Shown here: positions 1 to 9,500 of the stretch, in pieces
Layout: each line of letters begins with the position of its first letter
Position numbering within the stretch: position 1 is the stretch's first letter
NCBI GenBank assembly: GCA_963814875.1
Contig: CAWFFJ010000017.1
Span: 124,001-188,000, forward strand
DNA length: 64,000 bases
Direction: 5' to 3'
DNA from: CAVSIS01 sp963814875
GTDB lineage: Bacteria; Acidobacteriota; Thermoanaerobaculia; Thermoanaerobaculales; Sulfomarinibacteraceae
Made by a program: the position numbers and the translations under genes
The notes under the pieces: generated by a model
What the model saw: only the letters and a program-made list of their open reading frames with translations
The model's database searches: none
Told to the model about the DNA's origin: nothing

Positions 1-1217
1 GAGCCGGCGAGGTCGGTGTTCGGCAGCACGGCGAGGAACTCCTCGCCGCCGTAGCGTCCGAGCGCGTCACAGGTGCGCAGGTTCGTCCGCAGGGCCGCCG
101 CAACAACCCGCAAGGCGGCGTCGCCGACCGGGTGGCCATGGGCGTCGTTGATGCGCTTGAAGTGGTCGATGTCGGCAAGGGCGATGCCGAGTGCGCTGCC
201 ATAGCGCACCGCCCGGTCGACCTCCTCGCCGAGGCGCTCGAAGATGGTCCGGTGGTTGAGCAGCCGGGTCAGACCGTCGCGTGCGGACATCTCGCGCAGA
301 CGTTCGGCGAGGCGAGCATTGTCGACGGCGAGGGCGACCTGGGGCACAACCTTCTCGAGCAGGGGCGCACTGAGCCGTGCGTAGTCGCGCGGGCTCCGCG
401 GGACGATCCCGAGGATCGCTGAAGCACCCCGGGAAGGCAGAGGCAGGGTCACGAGTGCGTCGAGGACGAGGGCACCGCCGTCGGCGGCCTCGCTGCCGAA
501 GAGAGTGAGGGTGAGATCCTCGTCCCGGTGGGGTCCAAGCCGGTCGGCAACGGCCGAGGCGAGCAGCCAAGCCGCAGGCGGCGCAAGCGGGCGGGGGAGT
601 GAGGCAAAGCAGGTGACGTCGCCCTTGTCGGCGAACGCGACCGCGAGGGCATCGGCGTCGACAACCTGGGCCAGCGTAGTGAGCACTGTGCGGACCGCGC
701 ATTCAAAGCTCTCGGCGGTGCTGGCATCAGTGAGAATCGCGTTGCTCAGGGTCGCCTCGAGCAGGTTGGCGTCGAGCGCCTTGACCACCCGAACCAGAAC
801 CTCCATCGGGTCCCCGGGCCGGTCGGCGACGGACTCGATCGTGACGGCGCCGCGCTCGTTGAGGAGACGCTCGACGGTTGTGATCAGCTCCTCGGGGTTG
901 CTCTCCTTGATGACGTAGGCGTCCACACCGGTGGTCAGGCTCCAGTAGCGCGAGCGGACTTCCTGGTGGCTGGTCAGGATCACGATCGGCAGGTGGCGGG
1001 TGGCGGGATCGCTCTTCAGGAGCCGTGCGAGCTGGCATCCGTCCAGCATCGGCATCTCGAGGTCGGACACGACAATGTCCGGGCGGCTGCTCACGGCCAT
1101 GAGTGCGCCCTGAGCGCCGTCGGATGCGAACACCGTCTCGTGGCCCGCGCGCTGCAGAATGCGCGCTATGACCGCACGGGTGATGTCGCTGTCGTCCACC
1201 AGAAGGACGCGAGCCAT
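1..1217 (-). CDS. Response regulator with GGDEF output domain (3' end outside window)
   Basis: The frame opens at an ATG reading MARVLLVDDS, directly at a CheY-like receiver. D8 and D9 form the acidic pocket, D52 (in VVSDLEMP) is the phospho-acceptor and K104 is the conserved lysine. Residues about 150-275 look like a GAF-type sensor, judged by spacing and composition only. A GGDEF domain follows, with DGLTRLLNHR near residue 295 and the signature GGEEF at residues 390-394; the product runs off the left edge soon after. The intact GGEEF predicts an active diguanylate cyclase whose c-di-GMP synthesis is controlled by phosphorylation of the receiver. No partner histidine kinase lies in the visible flank. 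The family call is firm; the signal and the exact C-terminus cannot be seen. Confidence 0.9.
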   Translation of the reverse strand, partial: MARVLLVDDSDITRAVIARILQRAGHETVFASDGAQGALMAVSSRPDIVVSDLEMPMLDGCQLARLLKSDPATRHLPIVILTSHQEVRSRYWSLTTGVDAYVIKESNPEELITTVERLLNERGAVTIESVADRPGDPMEVLVRVVKALDANLLEATLSNAILTDASTAESFECAVRTVLTTLAQVVDADALAVAFADKGDVTCFASLPRPLAPPAAWLLASAVADRLGPHRDEDLTLTLFGSEAADGGALVLDALVTLPLPSRGASAILGIVPRSPRDYARLSAPLLEKVVPQVALAVDNARLAERLREMSARDGLTRLLNHRTIFERLGEEVDRAVRYGSALGIALADIDHFKRINDAHGHPVGDAALRVVAAALRTNLRTCDALGRYGGEEFLAVLPNTDLAG

Positions 1218-1447
1218 GGGCGAGCCCTCTCTCCCTTCGCCGCGTCGGCAGCCCGGCCGAAATGACTGCACCATTCTGACATCTCTTGACGCTCAACGAG
1301 TGTCCACAACGAGGCTCGAGATGATGTCGCGCCGAGCATGAGGCATCCCGCCCGTCCCGGCCAGTGCCGTGCCGGTTCGAGGGGAAGAGAGGGCGTGTGC
1401 GGGCTCGCCTGTCACAGGAGATTTCCGGCCGCAGGCCGGAGAATCTC

Positions 1448-3523
1448 CTACGAGCCGCCAGCAGCGGGGTAGAAGGGCACCCGAGCGATCTCCGTATCGG
1501 GGTTGTCGAGCAGGTTCACCTTGATGCCGCGGGTCGACAGCGAGTAGATCGCGCCCTCGATGTCGACGCTTCGCACGATGTGGACGAAGCCGCCGTAGGG
1601 ATCGGGGACCGGTGGCGGCAGATCGGCGTGGTCGATCCGACCAAGCTCGGCGATGCCTGCGTCGGCGTCGACGGAGAGCACCAGCAGGCCGGAGAAGGCC
1701 GGCCCTGCGGAGCTGCCGACGTACGCCGGGATCGACAGCACACCGTGGTAGAAGGTGAACGCGTGGTGGTCGGCGAGGGCATCCGACCACGACCAGGTCT
1801 GGTCGTCGTTTTCGACCAGGTATCGTTGTGAAAGCTCTGGAGCACTCGGATCAGAGACGTCGAAGACGCTCACCGCGAGACCGAGCACGTGCCCGTCCTG
1901 GTCGGCTTCCATGCCGACCGCGAGCAGGTGGTCGTCGTCCATCGGATGCAGATAGGACGAGTAGCCGGTGACCTCGAGCTCTCCGGTGATCCGAGGCGAC
2001 GCAGGGTCGGAGAGGTCGAGCACGAACAGGGGATCGAGCTGCCGAAAGGTGACGAGGTAGCCCTTCGTGCCCATGAACCGCGCGGCGTAGAGTTGCTCGC
2101 CGGGTGCGATCCCTTCGAGCCTGCCGATCTCGCGCAGGACGCCGCGTCCGTCATTGTGCAGGACGGTCACCAGGCTGCCGGAGCGGGCGCGATCGTCGAT
2201 CCCTCCCCACCACCAGTCAGTACGGGTCGTGGCGACCCGCAGATAGCCGTTGAGCTCTCCCATTGAGAACTGGCCGATCAGCCATCCGGAGACCTCGCCG
2301 GTCGCGGCGTATCGGACTGGTTTTCCCCCCTCGCGCAGGGCCCCTAGGTCGAAGCGATGAACGACCGTGCTCATCTCGGTCTCGGGTGTGAACCGCCACG
2401 ACCACCACCAGCTCTGCTGTGCAACATAGAGGCTCCGCGCGGAGGCATAGACGGTGAAGCCGTCCGCGAGCACGCCGACGGCGTCGACCGGTGACGACAG
2501 CGGCCGGTCGAGGTCGACGTGAACGACCGACAGCACGCCCCACGTCTCGGTTTCAGCGGGTGCGAACACGTCGCCGCACCCGAGCAGGGGAGCGGCGGCG
2601 TCCTTGCCCAGCGGAGAAGCGGTGTCGCTCACCGTCGGGAGGGAGTCTCGCGGATCGATCCCGGCCATGATGGACTCGACCAGCGGCTGCAGGATCTCGC
2701 GAGCCCTCGCCATCGCGGCCTCACGGTCCGCCTCGGTGGCATCCGGAGACAGCTCGGGGAGCCCGAGGTCGTCTCGCCACACCAGCTCCCAGGCCGCTTC
2801 GGGCATCGCCGGGCTCGAGGAGACGACGGCGTAGACCTGGCCGTCGATCATGCGGGCGCCGACCAGGCGCCCCTCGATCGTGATCGTGCGGGCGGCCTGG
2901 GGCCGGTCGCGCTCGGTCAGACCGACCATGTCGATAATGACCTTGTTGGTCCGTGAGACCGGGGCGAAACCACCGCGGAGAAAGCCATATTGCGACGAGA
3001 TGACGGCCGCGGTGTCCCCGCGCAGGAAGAGTCCGTCGGGCGTGCCCGACAAGGGGAGGGAGGCCACCAGGGCGCTGCTCTCGGGAGGCCACGAACGGAC
3101 CACGGCCAGCCCGTCGTTATTCGCGACATAGAGGTAGAGGCCGTCCGTCTTCACCACGTCGAGCTCGTCGACTCCAGCCTCCTGGACGTTGGTCGTTGTG
3201 AAGTCCGAGGGAGCGCCGCCTCCAGCTCCGGCATCCGGCGTCTCCAGCCACGGCAGCGACCGCACGCCGTAGCGTACCTGGACGATCGTGTCGAGGATCA
3301 CGTCCGTGAGGTAGCCTCGCAGACCGTCGCAGTCGCGGACTGGACGCAAGGCCGCCCGCTGCGCCGGCGGATGGATGCTGAGGTCGGGGCCGACGCGGAC
3401 GGGTGGGTTGTGGATCCCTCGGACGTTGATCGGATCGCCGCTCCCGGCCGCCAACGGGCCGCCAGCCAGGAGCACGGCGAGCACGAGCATCGAAACCGCG
3501 AGGGTGCGGCGGGTGTTGCGCAT
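1448..3523 (-). CDS. Secreted beta-propeller domain protein
   Basis: A 691-residue protein that starts with a classic signal peptide (basic MRNTRR, a hydrophobic Leu/Val core, then AAGSG). The segment EAGVDELDVVKTDGLYLYVA, near residues 113-132, is the hallmark entry strand of the bacterial beta-propeller family formerly annotated as a domain of unknown function (Beta_propel). Repeated blade-like segments follow to the C-terminus, with insertions rich in Trp and acidic residues. AGGAGA lies five bases before the ATG and supports the start. The protein is probably exported and may be a binding or scaffold protein; members of this family have no agreed biochemical role. It is transcribed alone on the minus strand, 240 bp downstream of the decarboxylase gene. 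Confidence 0.88.
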   Translation of the reverse strand: MRNTRRTLAVSMLVLAVLLAGGPLAAGSGDPINVRGIHNPPVRVGPDLSIHPPAQRAALRPVRDCDGLRGYLTDVILDTIVQVRYGVRSLPWLETPDAGAGGGAPSDFTTTNVQEAGVDELDVVKTDGLYLYVANNDGLAVVRSWPPESSALVASLPLSGTPDGLFLRGDTAAVISSQYGFLRGGFAPVSRTNKVIIDMVGLTERDRPQAARTITIEGRLVGARMIDGQVYAVVSSSPAMPEAAWELVWRDDLGLPELSPDATEADREAAMARAREILQPLVESIMAGIDPRDSLPTVSDTASPLGKDAAAPLLGCGDVFAPAETETWGVLSVVHVDLDRPLSSPVDAVGVLADGFTVYASARSLYVAQQSWWWSWRFTPETEMSTVVHRFDLGALREGGKPVRYAATGEVSGWLIGQFSMGELNGYLRVATTRTDWWWGGIDDRARSGSLVTVLHNDGRGVLREIGRLEGIAPGEQLYAARFMGTKGYLVTFRQLDPLFVLDLSDPASPRITGELEVTGYSSYLHPMDDDHLLAVGMEADQDGHVLGLAVSVFDVSDPSAPELSQRYLVENDDQTWSWSDALADHHAFTFYHGVLSIPAYVGSSAGPAFSGLLVLSVDADAGIAELGRIDHADLPPPVPDPYGGFVHIVRSVDIEGAIYSLSTRGIKVNLLDNPDTEIARVPFYPAAGGS

Positions 3524-3763
3524 GGTCTTCTCCTACATATTGAGGATCGGTCACTTCCGCGCGGTGTCAAGTCCGCGCTGGACGAAACGAGGTCATTCCT
3601 TCGTATTCGGAGGTTGGAACCACAACTGGTGTGGCCCGGGTCACGCGTCGTCCCTCGCGCGGTGGACGCAGGATCGAGACCGCTGTTTCTCCGTTCGGCC
3701 GTGGAGAACTCCAGTTGTTCGCGACGCCCGAAGGCATTGCCTCGAGCGCGAGCGCTCTCAGAG

Positions 3764-5215
3764 TCAGCTCGACGCGCGGACCCGGTTGTCGCCCTCGGGC
3801 AGCTCGGCGGCGGCGGCCTTGACCTGGGTCAGGATGGCGAGGAGAGTGCCCTCGTCGAGGTCGGGATTGACGCATACCAGACGGATCACCCGGCGGCCTG
3901 CGACCGTTCCGTAACCGATCTTGAGCCGCCCGTCGCGGTCAAGGCGTTCGCACACCGACAGCGACGAGCGTCCCCGAACCTCGAAGCAGACGTTGATCGA
4001 CGGTGGCGGTTCGGTGAGTTCGAGCGTTGGATCGAGGTCGATCAGCTCGGCGGCGCGGCGTGCGAGGGCCATCTGGCGATTCAGGCGCGCCTCCCATCCT
4101 CGGTCGCCGAGCCTGAGCCACGCCGCCCACAGGCGGAGTGCGTCGTTGCGCCGCCCGCACTGGATCGACATGTGGCCGGGGTTGAGGGAGTCGGAGTCGG
4201 TCTGGAAGAGGTACTCGGCGGTTTCGTCGAGGCTCGCGCGCAGCAGCCCCCGGCGGGCGACGAGCAACACCGAGGTCTGGAGCGGAACACCCATCATCTT
4301 GTGCGGGTCCCAGGTCACGGAGTCCGCGAGCTCGACGCCGTCGAGCAGCAGGCGGTGGTTGTTCGAGAGACTGAGGCTGGCGCCCAGCGCGCCGTCGACG
4401 TGGAGCCAGGCGCCGTGCTCATGCGCCACGGCGGCGATCTCTCGAATCGGGTCGAAGGCACCGCGCACTGTGGTCCCTGCGGTGGCGTTGACCAACATCG
4501 GCCTCAGGCCCGCGGCTCGGTCGGCGGCCAGGGTGCGGTCCAGAGCTGCTACGTCCATGCGACCGTTGGGGGTCGTCGGCACGTGGCGGACGCGGCGCCG
4601 GCCGATGCCGAGGATTCCGGCGTTCTTGGTGATCGAGTAGTGGCCCTCGGCGGAGGTGTAGACCAAGAGCGGTCTGCCGTCGAGACCGGCCTCTCGGGCA
4701 TCTGGCGCCGCCTGCGCCCGGGCGAGCAGCATCGCCACCAGGTTGGCGATGGACCCGCCTGGCGTGAACGTCCCCTCCGCTCCCCTCAGGCCGACTGCGT
4801 CCGCCATGCGCCGCAGGAGCGCACGCTCGAGGAGGATCTGGGCGCCGGCCGCCTTGAAGGTGTACATTGAGATGTTGGACACCACAGCCAGGGCCTCGGC
4901 CGCGGCGGCCACTGGTTCGCGGCCGCCGAAGAGCTGGTTGAGGAAGCGCCAGCTCGACGACGACGGCGTCGCCCGCGTGACTTCGCGCAGTCGGTCGATG
5001 ACAGCGTCGAGCCCGAGGCCTTCCACCGGCAGCGCGAGATCGAGGACCTCGGCGAGGTGCTCTGGGTCGCGCATCTCTTCGCCCGGCAGGTCGCCCTCGG
5101 CGGCGAGCTGCTCACGGACGAGATTCAGGGTCGCTTCAATCAAGTGATCGAGCTCGCGAGCGCGGCGGGAGGGGTCGATCGGCTCCAGCTCGATCTGTTG
5201 CTTAGATTTCGGCAC
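3764..5215 (-). CDS. PLP-dependent group II amino-acid decarboxylase family protein
   Basis: The 483-residue product has the fold-type I decarboxylase layout. F-L-N-Q-L-F-G near residue 92 matches the usual NPxFxG/NQLFxG region, FTPGGSIANL is the cofactor phosphate-binding segment, HVDGALG holds the Asp that pairs with the pyridine nitrogen, and WDPHKM carries the PLP lysine at K306. The length is typical of the aromatic-L-amino-acid, glutamate and cysteine-sulfinate decarboxylase group. The substrate cannot be told from sequence alone. The start is a GTG seven bases after a perfect AGGAGGT. The gene is divergent from tspO across about 110 bp, so the two promoters share that gap. The product should be cytosolic, since no signal peptide is present. 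Confidence 0.93.
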   Translation of the reverse strand: MPKSKQQIELEPIDPSRRARELDHLIEATLNLVREQLAAEGDLPGEEMRDPEHLAEVLDLALPVEGLGLDAVIDRLREVTRATPSSSSWRFLNQLFGGREPVAAAAEALAVVSNISMYTFKAAGAQILLERALLRRMADAVGLRGAEGTFTPGGSIANLVAMLLARAQAAPDAREAGLDGRPLLVYTSAEGHYSITKNAGILGIGRRRVRHVPTTPNGRMDVAALDRTLAADRAAGLRPMLVNATAGTTVRGAFDPIREIAAVAHEHGAWLHVDGALGASLSLSNNHRLLLDGVELADSVTWDPHKMMGVPLQTSVLLVARRGLLRASLDETAEYLFQTDSDSLNPGHMSIQCGRRNDALRLWAAWLRLGDRGWEARLNRQMALARRAAELIDLDPTLELTEPPPSINVCFEVRGRSSLSVCERLDRDGRLKIGYGTVAGRRVIRLVCVNPDLDEGTLLAILTQVKAAAAELPEGDNRVRASS

Positions 5216-5324
5216 GCGGCGGACCTCCTGGTGGGCTAGGTTAACGCGTATCCCTCACAGCGTCGCGTCAGCCGGCAATGCCGCAGTGGTTGCGGAGTGT
5301 TCTGTCTATTCGAGAGGTGGCCGT

Positions 5325-5786
5325 ATGCGGTCCGTTGCCGTCCTGGTGATGCTTCTCGTGGTCGCGTTCGCTGCCGCCGCAATCGGAGCGGCGTTTCCGC
5401 CTGGAGACTGGTACACCGGTCTGGTGAAGCCGAGCTGGAACCCGCCGAGCTGGCTGTTCGCGCCGGTGTGGACGGTTCTTTACGTCTTGATGGCGGTGGC
5501 TGCGTGGCTGGTTTGGCGGCAGGGCGGCGCTTCCGGCGTCCGCGCGGCCCTCTTTGCGTGGGCGGTCCAGCTCGCGCTCAACGCGGCGTGGTCGTGGCTG
5601 TTCTTCGGGCTCCACCGTCCCGGTCTCGCCTTTGCCGAGCTCGTGGTTCTGTGGCTGGCGATCCTGGTGACGTTCGTCCTCGCCTGGAGGGTGGTGCCGT
5701 TGGCGGGAGCCCTGTTGTTGCCCTACCTCGCCTGGGTGACCTTTGCCGGCGTGCTCAACGTGACGCTGTGGCGGCTGAACCCCTGA
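5325..5786 (+). CDS. tspO: TspO/MBR family membrane protein
   Basis: A 153-residue protein with five hydrophobic segments and the TspO signature: WYTGLVKPSWNPPSW in the first periplasmic loop, then FAPVWTVLYVLMAVAAW, and later NAAWSWLFFG. The family binds tetrapyrroles and isoprenoid-like ligands in the membrane and is linked to porphyrin handling and stress. An in-frame GTG 39 bases upstream would lengthen the protein, but GAGAGGTGG sits just before this ATG and the family usually begins near here, so the shorter form is preferred. It is followed convergently, 18 bases on, by a glutathione S-transferase gene; nothing else ties it to a pathway. Confidence 0.93.
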   Translation: MRSVAVLVMLLVVAFAAAAIGAAFPPGDWYTGLVKPSWNPPSWLFAPVWTVLYVLMAVAAWLVWRQGGASGVRAALFAWAVQLALNAAWSWLFFGLHRPGLAFAELVVLWLAILVTFVLAWRVVPLAGALLLPYLAWVTFAGVLNVTLWRLNP

Positions 5787-5804
5787 GCGTGCTTCCGTCC
5801 GCCG

Positions 5805-6458
5805 TCACCTCTCGTACTTGGCGATGCTCCAGGGCTCTGCGCGAGCGGCCGCGACCCACTCCTGCATGGCCGGCAGCGCCCACGTCGCGTCCATGTAGGT
5901 GCCCGCGACGCCGCCGGGCGACACGCCGTAGCTTCGGAAACGGCCGACCACCGGGGCGAAGGCGGCGTCCGCGATCGTGAAGCCGCCGAACAGGAGGTCG
6001 CCGCTGCCGCCGTGCTCGCGGCGGCAGGTCTCCCAGATCGCGACGATGCGGTCAATGTCCTCGTCGACGCCCGGTGCGCGCCCAATGCCGGGCCGCGAGG
6101 CGCGCAGGTTCATCGGCATGTTCGAGCGCAGGGCGGAAAAGCCGGAGTGCATCTCTGCGGTGACCGACCTTGCCAGGGCGCGTGCGGCGGGATCGGCCGG
6201 CCACAGGCCGGCACCGGGGAAGCGTTCGGCGAGATTCTCCGAGATCGCGAGTGAGTCCCACACCGTGATCTCGCCGTGGCGCAGCGCCGGCACCCTGCCT
6301 GTCGGCGACCAGCGCAGGATCTCGGAGCGCGTCTTCGGTTGTCCGAGTGGCACGACCACCTCGTCGAAGGGCTCGCCGGTGGCCTTCAACGCCAGCCAGG
6401 CGCGCAGCGACCACGAGGAGTAGTTGCGGTTGGCGATCACGAGCGTCATGTCCGACAT
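5805..6458 (-). CDS. Glutathione S-transferase family protein
   Basis: A 217-residue cytosolic protein with a thioredoxin-like N-terminal half (residues 1-80) and an all-helical C-terminal half. N-Y-S-S-W-S-L-R-A-W near residue 12 supplies the catalytic Ser position seen in zeta/YfcF-like enzymes, GRVPALRHG contains the cis-Pro loop that binds glutathione, and VWDSLAISENL is the conserved end of the thioredoxin-like domain. GGGGAGG precedes the ATG by seven bases. The family conjugates or isomerises electrophiles using glutathione; whether this organism makes glutathione or an alternative thiol is not shown here. It sits back to back with tspO in a convergent arrangement and probably forms a single-gene transcript. 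Confidence 0.9.
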   Translation of the reverse strand: MSDMTLVIANRNYSSWSLRAWLALKATGEPFDEVVVPLGQPKTRSEILRWSPTGRVPALRHGEITVWDSLAISENLAERFPGAGLWPADPAARALARSVTAEMHSGFSALRSNMPMNLRASRPGIGRAPGVDEDIDRIVAIWETCRREHGGSGDLLFGGFTIADAAFAPVVGRFRSYGVSPGGVAGTYMDATWALPAMQEWVAAARAEPWSIAKYER

Positions 6459-6558
6459 CGGCCTGCCTCCCCGAAGAGGTTCCCGATCCGGGGACCGGGG
6501 TCGACGCCGGCAACCTGTCGGTGTGCCGCGGCATTCCGGGACCGGAGACCGGACGTTC

Positions 6559-9500
6559 TCAGGACCCGAGCCTTCCTCGAGTGGGGCGACCGCCGCGGAC
6601 CTCGCGCTGCGGTCCGATGAAGACGTTCGAGCCTGGGTCCACGTCGGGCGCGGACGAGGTTACGGAAACCGTGTGCAGGCTCGTGCTCGGCGGGATCGGG
6701 TGGCGCAGCGTGACCGTGACCGTGGTCGATCCGCCGGGCGCGAGGTTGCCGAGAGCGCAGTGCACGGCGGAGCCGGTCACGCTGCACCCGCCGGCCGGCG
6801 AGGACGCCGACACGACGACCGCTCCGGAGGCGATCTCGTCGGTGAACTCGACGTTGCCCGCCGTCAGACCGGAGCCGGCTTCGGGCATCCGACTGACGAC
6901 CGCGAAAACGTCACGGCGCAGGTCGCCGGCGTCTCCCTGGACATGGTCGAGGGTCACGAGTAGATCGACCATGGGCCGGAGGTCGATCTCGGCGGTCGCG
7001 CAGGATGTCAGCGAGTCGGCCGTCGTGTGCTTGCCCGAGCCGTCGGCTGTCGCGCGGTCGCTCAGGCAGAGTTGGACGGTCCCGACACCAGAGGCGGTGA
7101 AAACGTGGCGTCCCTTCACGGAGCCGTTTCCGTCGAGGCCCTCCACGACCAGCGGACCCGAGACCACCGAGCCGTCGTCCGGGAGCATCGGCTCGGACTC
7201 GGAGGTGCCGTCGCCCCAGTGGACCTCCGCGACGTGGAGGTCGCCGGCGTCGGGGTCGGTGAACGCTCCGGCGAGGTTGACGGGGAACCCGACCCCGCCC
7301 TGAATCGGCTCGACGGTGACGTCAGGTGGGTCGTTGACTGGGGTCACCGTGAGCGAGACCGTGGCGGGCGGCGACGTGAAGGTCCCGTCGGAGACGGTGA
7401 AGGTGAACTCGTCGTCGCCGTCGAAGTCGTGCGCGGGGGTGTAGGTGAGGTTGCGCCCGCTGCCGCTCAGGCTGCCGTTGGCGGGGGGTGAGGCGACTGC
7501 GTAGCTGAGGGTGTCGAGCGCTCCGTCCGGGTCGCTGCCAGAGAGATCGACGGAGACCGGCGTGTCCTCGGCGGTCGTCACCGCGAGGCCGTCCGCAGCC
7601 ACGGGCGGGCGCTGATTGCGGGAGACGTCGACCTCGACGGTTGCCGGAGCGCTCCTGGCGAGGCCGTCCGAGACCGAGAAGGTGAACGAATCGGTTCCGA
7701 TGAAGTCGTTGTCGGACTGATACTTCAGCGTCGCCGTCGTGTCTGTGATGTCGATGAACGGGCTGGTTTCGGAGACGTGCAGCAGGTTGGTCTCGCGGTC
7801 GAGGATGTAGAAGTGGGTGGAGTTGACGCTGATGTCCTCGGGCTTGCCGAAGTCGCCGATCACAAAGCACGAGCCGTCGCACAGCGAGTGGGCCTCGCCG
7901 GCGAAGTAACCCTTCGGGGTGAACCGCTGGACGCGGGAGTTCTCGTAGTCGGTCACGTAGAGCACGTCGTTGGGATCGACCGCGATGCCCTTGGGGTGGT
8001 TGAACTGTCCGGGTGCCTCGCCCCAGGTCTGCGACCTTCCGCAGTGGTCGTCGGTGCACGAGAAGCCGATGCTGCGGTGGTTGGCGACATCGCAGTAGAC
8101 GTTGGGGTCGCCGGCGTCCTTGATGTCCTGGTCGCAGCGGCCGAGCCAGCCGACCAGGTGGCCGGGGTGGAAGGTGCCGTCCGGGTCGACCTTCGACGGC
8201 GAGAACTTGTAGATCTGGCTGGTCTCGTAGAAGGAGGCGTAGAGGCTGCCCTCGGAGTCCACCGCCAGCGAGCGGATGTCGCCGCCCGAGGCGCTGTCGA
8301 GGATCGAGCCGAGCGTCTGTGGTGCGTCGTACTGTCCGACGACCGGAAGGAACGCGCGAATGGTGGTCTTGTCCGTGACGTAGAGGATGCCGTCCGAGGA
8401 CAGGATCGAGTCGTTGGGGTAGGTGATCGGGTTGACGCCGGGGGGCACGTCGGCGTCGTCGACGCGGAAGTGTTGCAGCCGTTGGAGGTTGGGATCGAGA
8501 TGGTCGATCCAGCCGACGCCGCCCGAGTCATGGTCCGTGACCCACACGTCGCGTGTCGCCGGATCCACCCACACTCGCTGCGGCGCGGGGTCCCAGTAGA
8601 TCATCGATTGCAGAGCGCCCTTGGGGCCAAAGATGGCGATACGTCCGTAGGTGATCAGGTCCTTGTTGGCGTCGCACTGCGCCCAGCCGTCGTCGATGAC
8701 GTAGGTGGTGCCGTCGTCGGCCACGGCCACCCAGCTCGGCTGCCACGGGTAGGGGAGATCGAAGTGGCCCTGGTGGGTCCCCTCGTGGCAGTAGGCGCGG
8801 AGGTCGTCCCAGGTGTTGTGGGTCTCGACCCGATAGTCCTCGATGAAGTAGGGGTAGAGCGGCGAGTGGAAGAAGCCGTGCGCCGGCTGGGACTCGAGCT
8901 TGAAGCTCAGCGGGTCGGCATCGATGTCCTCGCCGCTCAGGGTCAGGACAACGGGATCGAACGACTTCGCCTCGGCGGCGTTGCCGCCGGTCTGGTCGTG
9001 GGCGAGCGGGGCGTGGTTCGAGCCGGGAGTCTTGATCATCACGCGCTGGGTTGCGTGGGCGGTGTTGCCGCTCTGGTCGGTCGCGCTCCAGGTGACGATA
9101 GTCTCCCCCTTGGGGAACTGGCTCGGGGCGTCGTTGGCCACTGCGGGAGTGAGGTCGACCAGGTCGAAGACCTGCGGGCTGCCGAGGTGGACCGTGGTGA
9201 GGTCGTCGTTCGACTCGATCACCAGGTCCGCCGGCGCGAGCATCACCGGCGGGGCGGTGTCGCGGATCTTGACCAGCTGGGTCCTCGAGGTCGTCTTGGG
9301 CTCGCCCTCCGGGTGGGGCCCCGGGTCGGACGCGGTCCAGGTGATGGTCACGTCGGTGTCGACCGGCCAGAACTCCGGCGCGCTTCCGACGAGCAAGGTC
9401 GCTTGGCCGCAACGGTCATGGTGGCTGACCGTCGCCGCGAGGTCCGCCATGTGGTCGCGCCGCCACGCACCGCCGGGCGAGGTCGCCTCGACCGTCACCT

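Noticed and set aside
3567..3737. 56-codon minus-strand frame between the decarboxylase and beta-propeller genes
   Set aside because: It has no ribosome-binding site, no motif and mixed third-base usage; it lies in a gap that is probably leader sequence.
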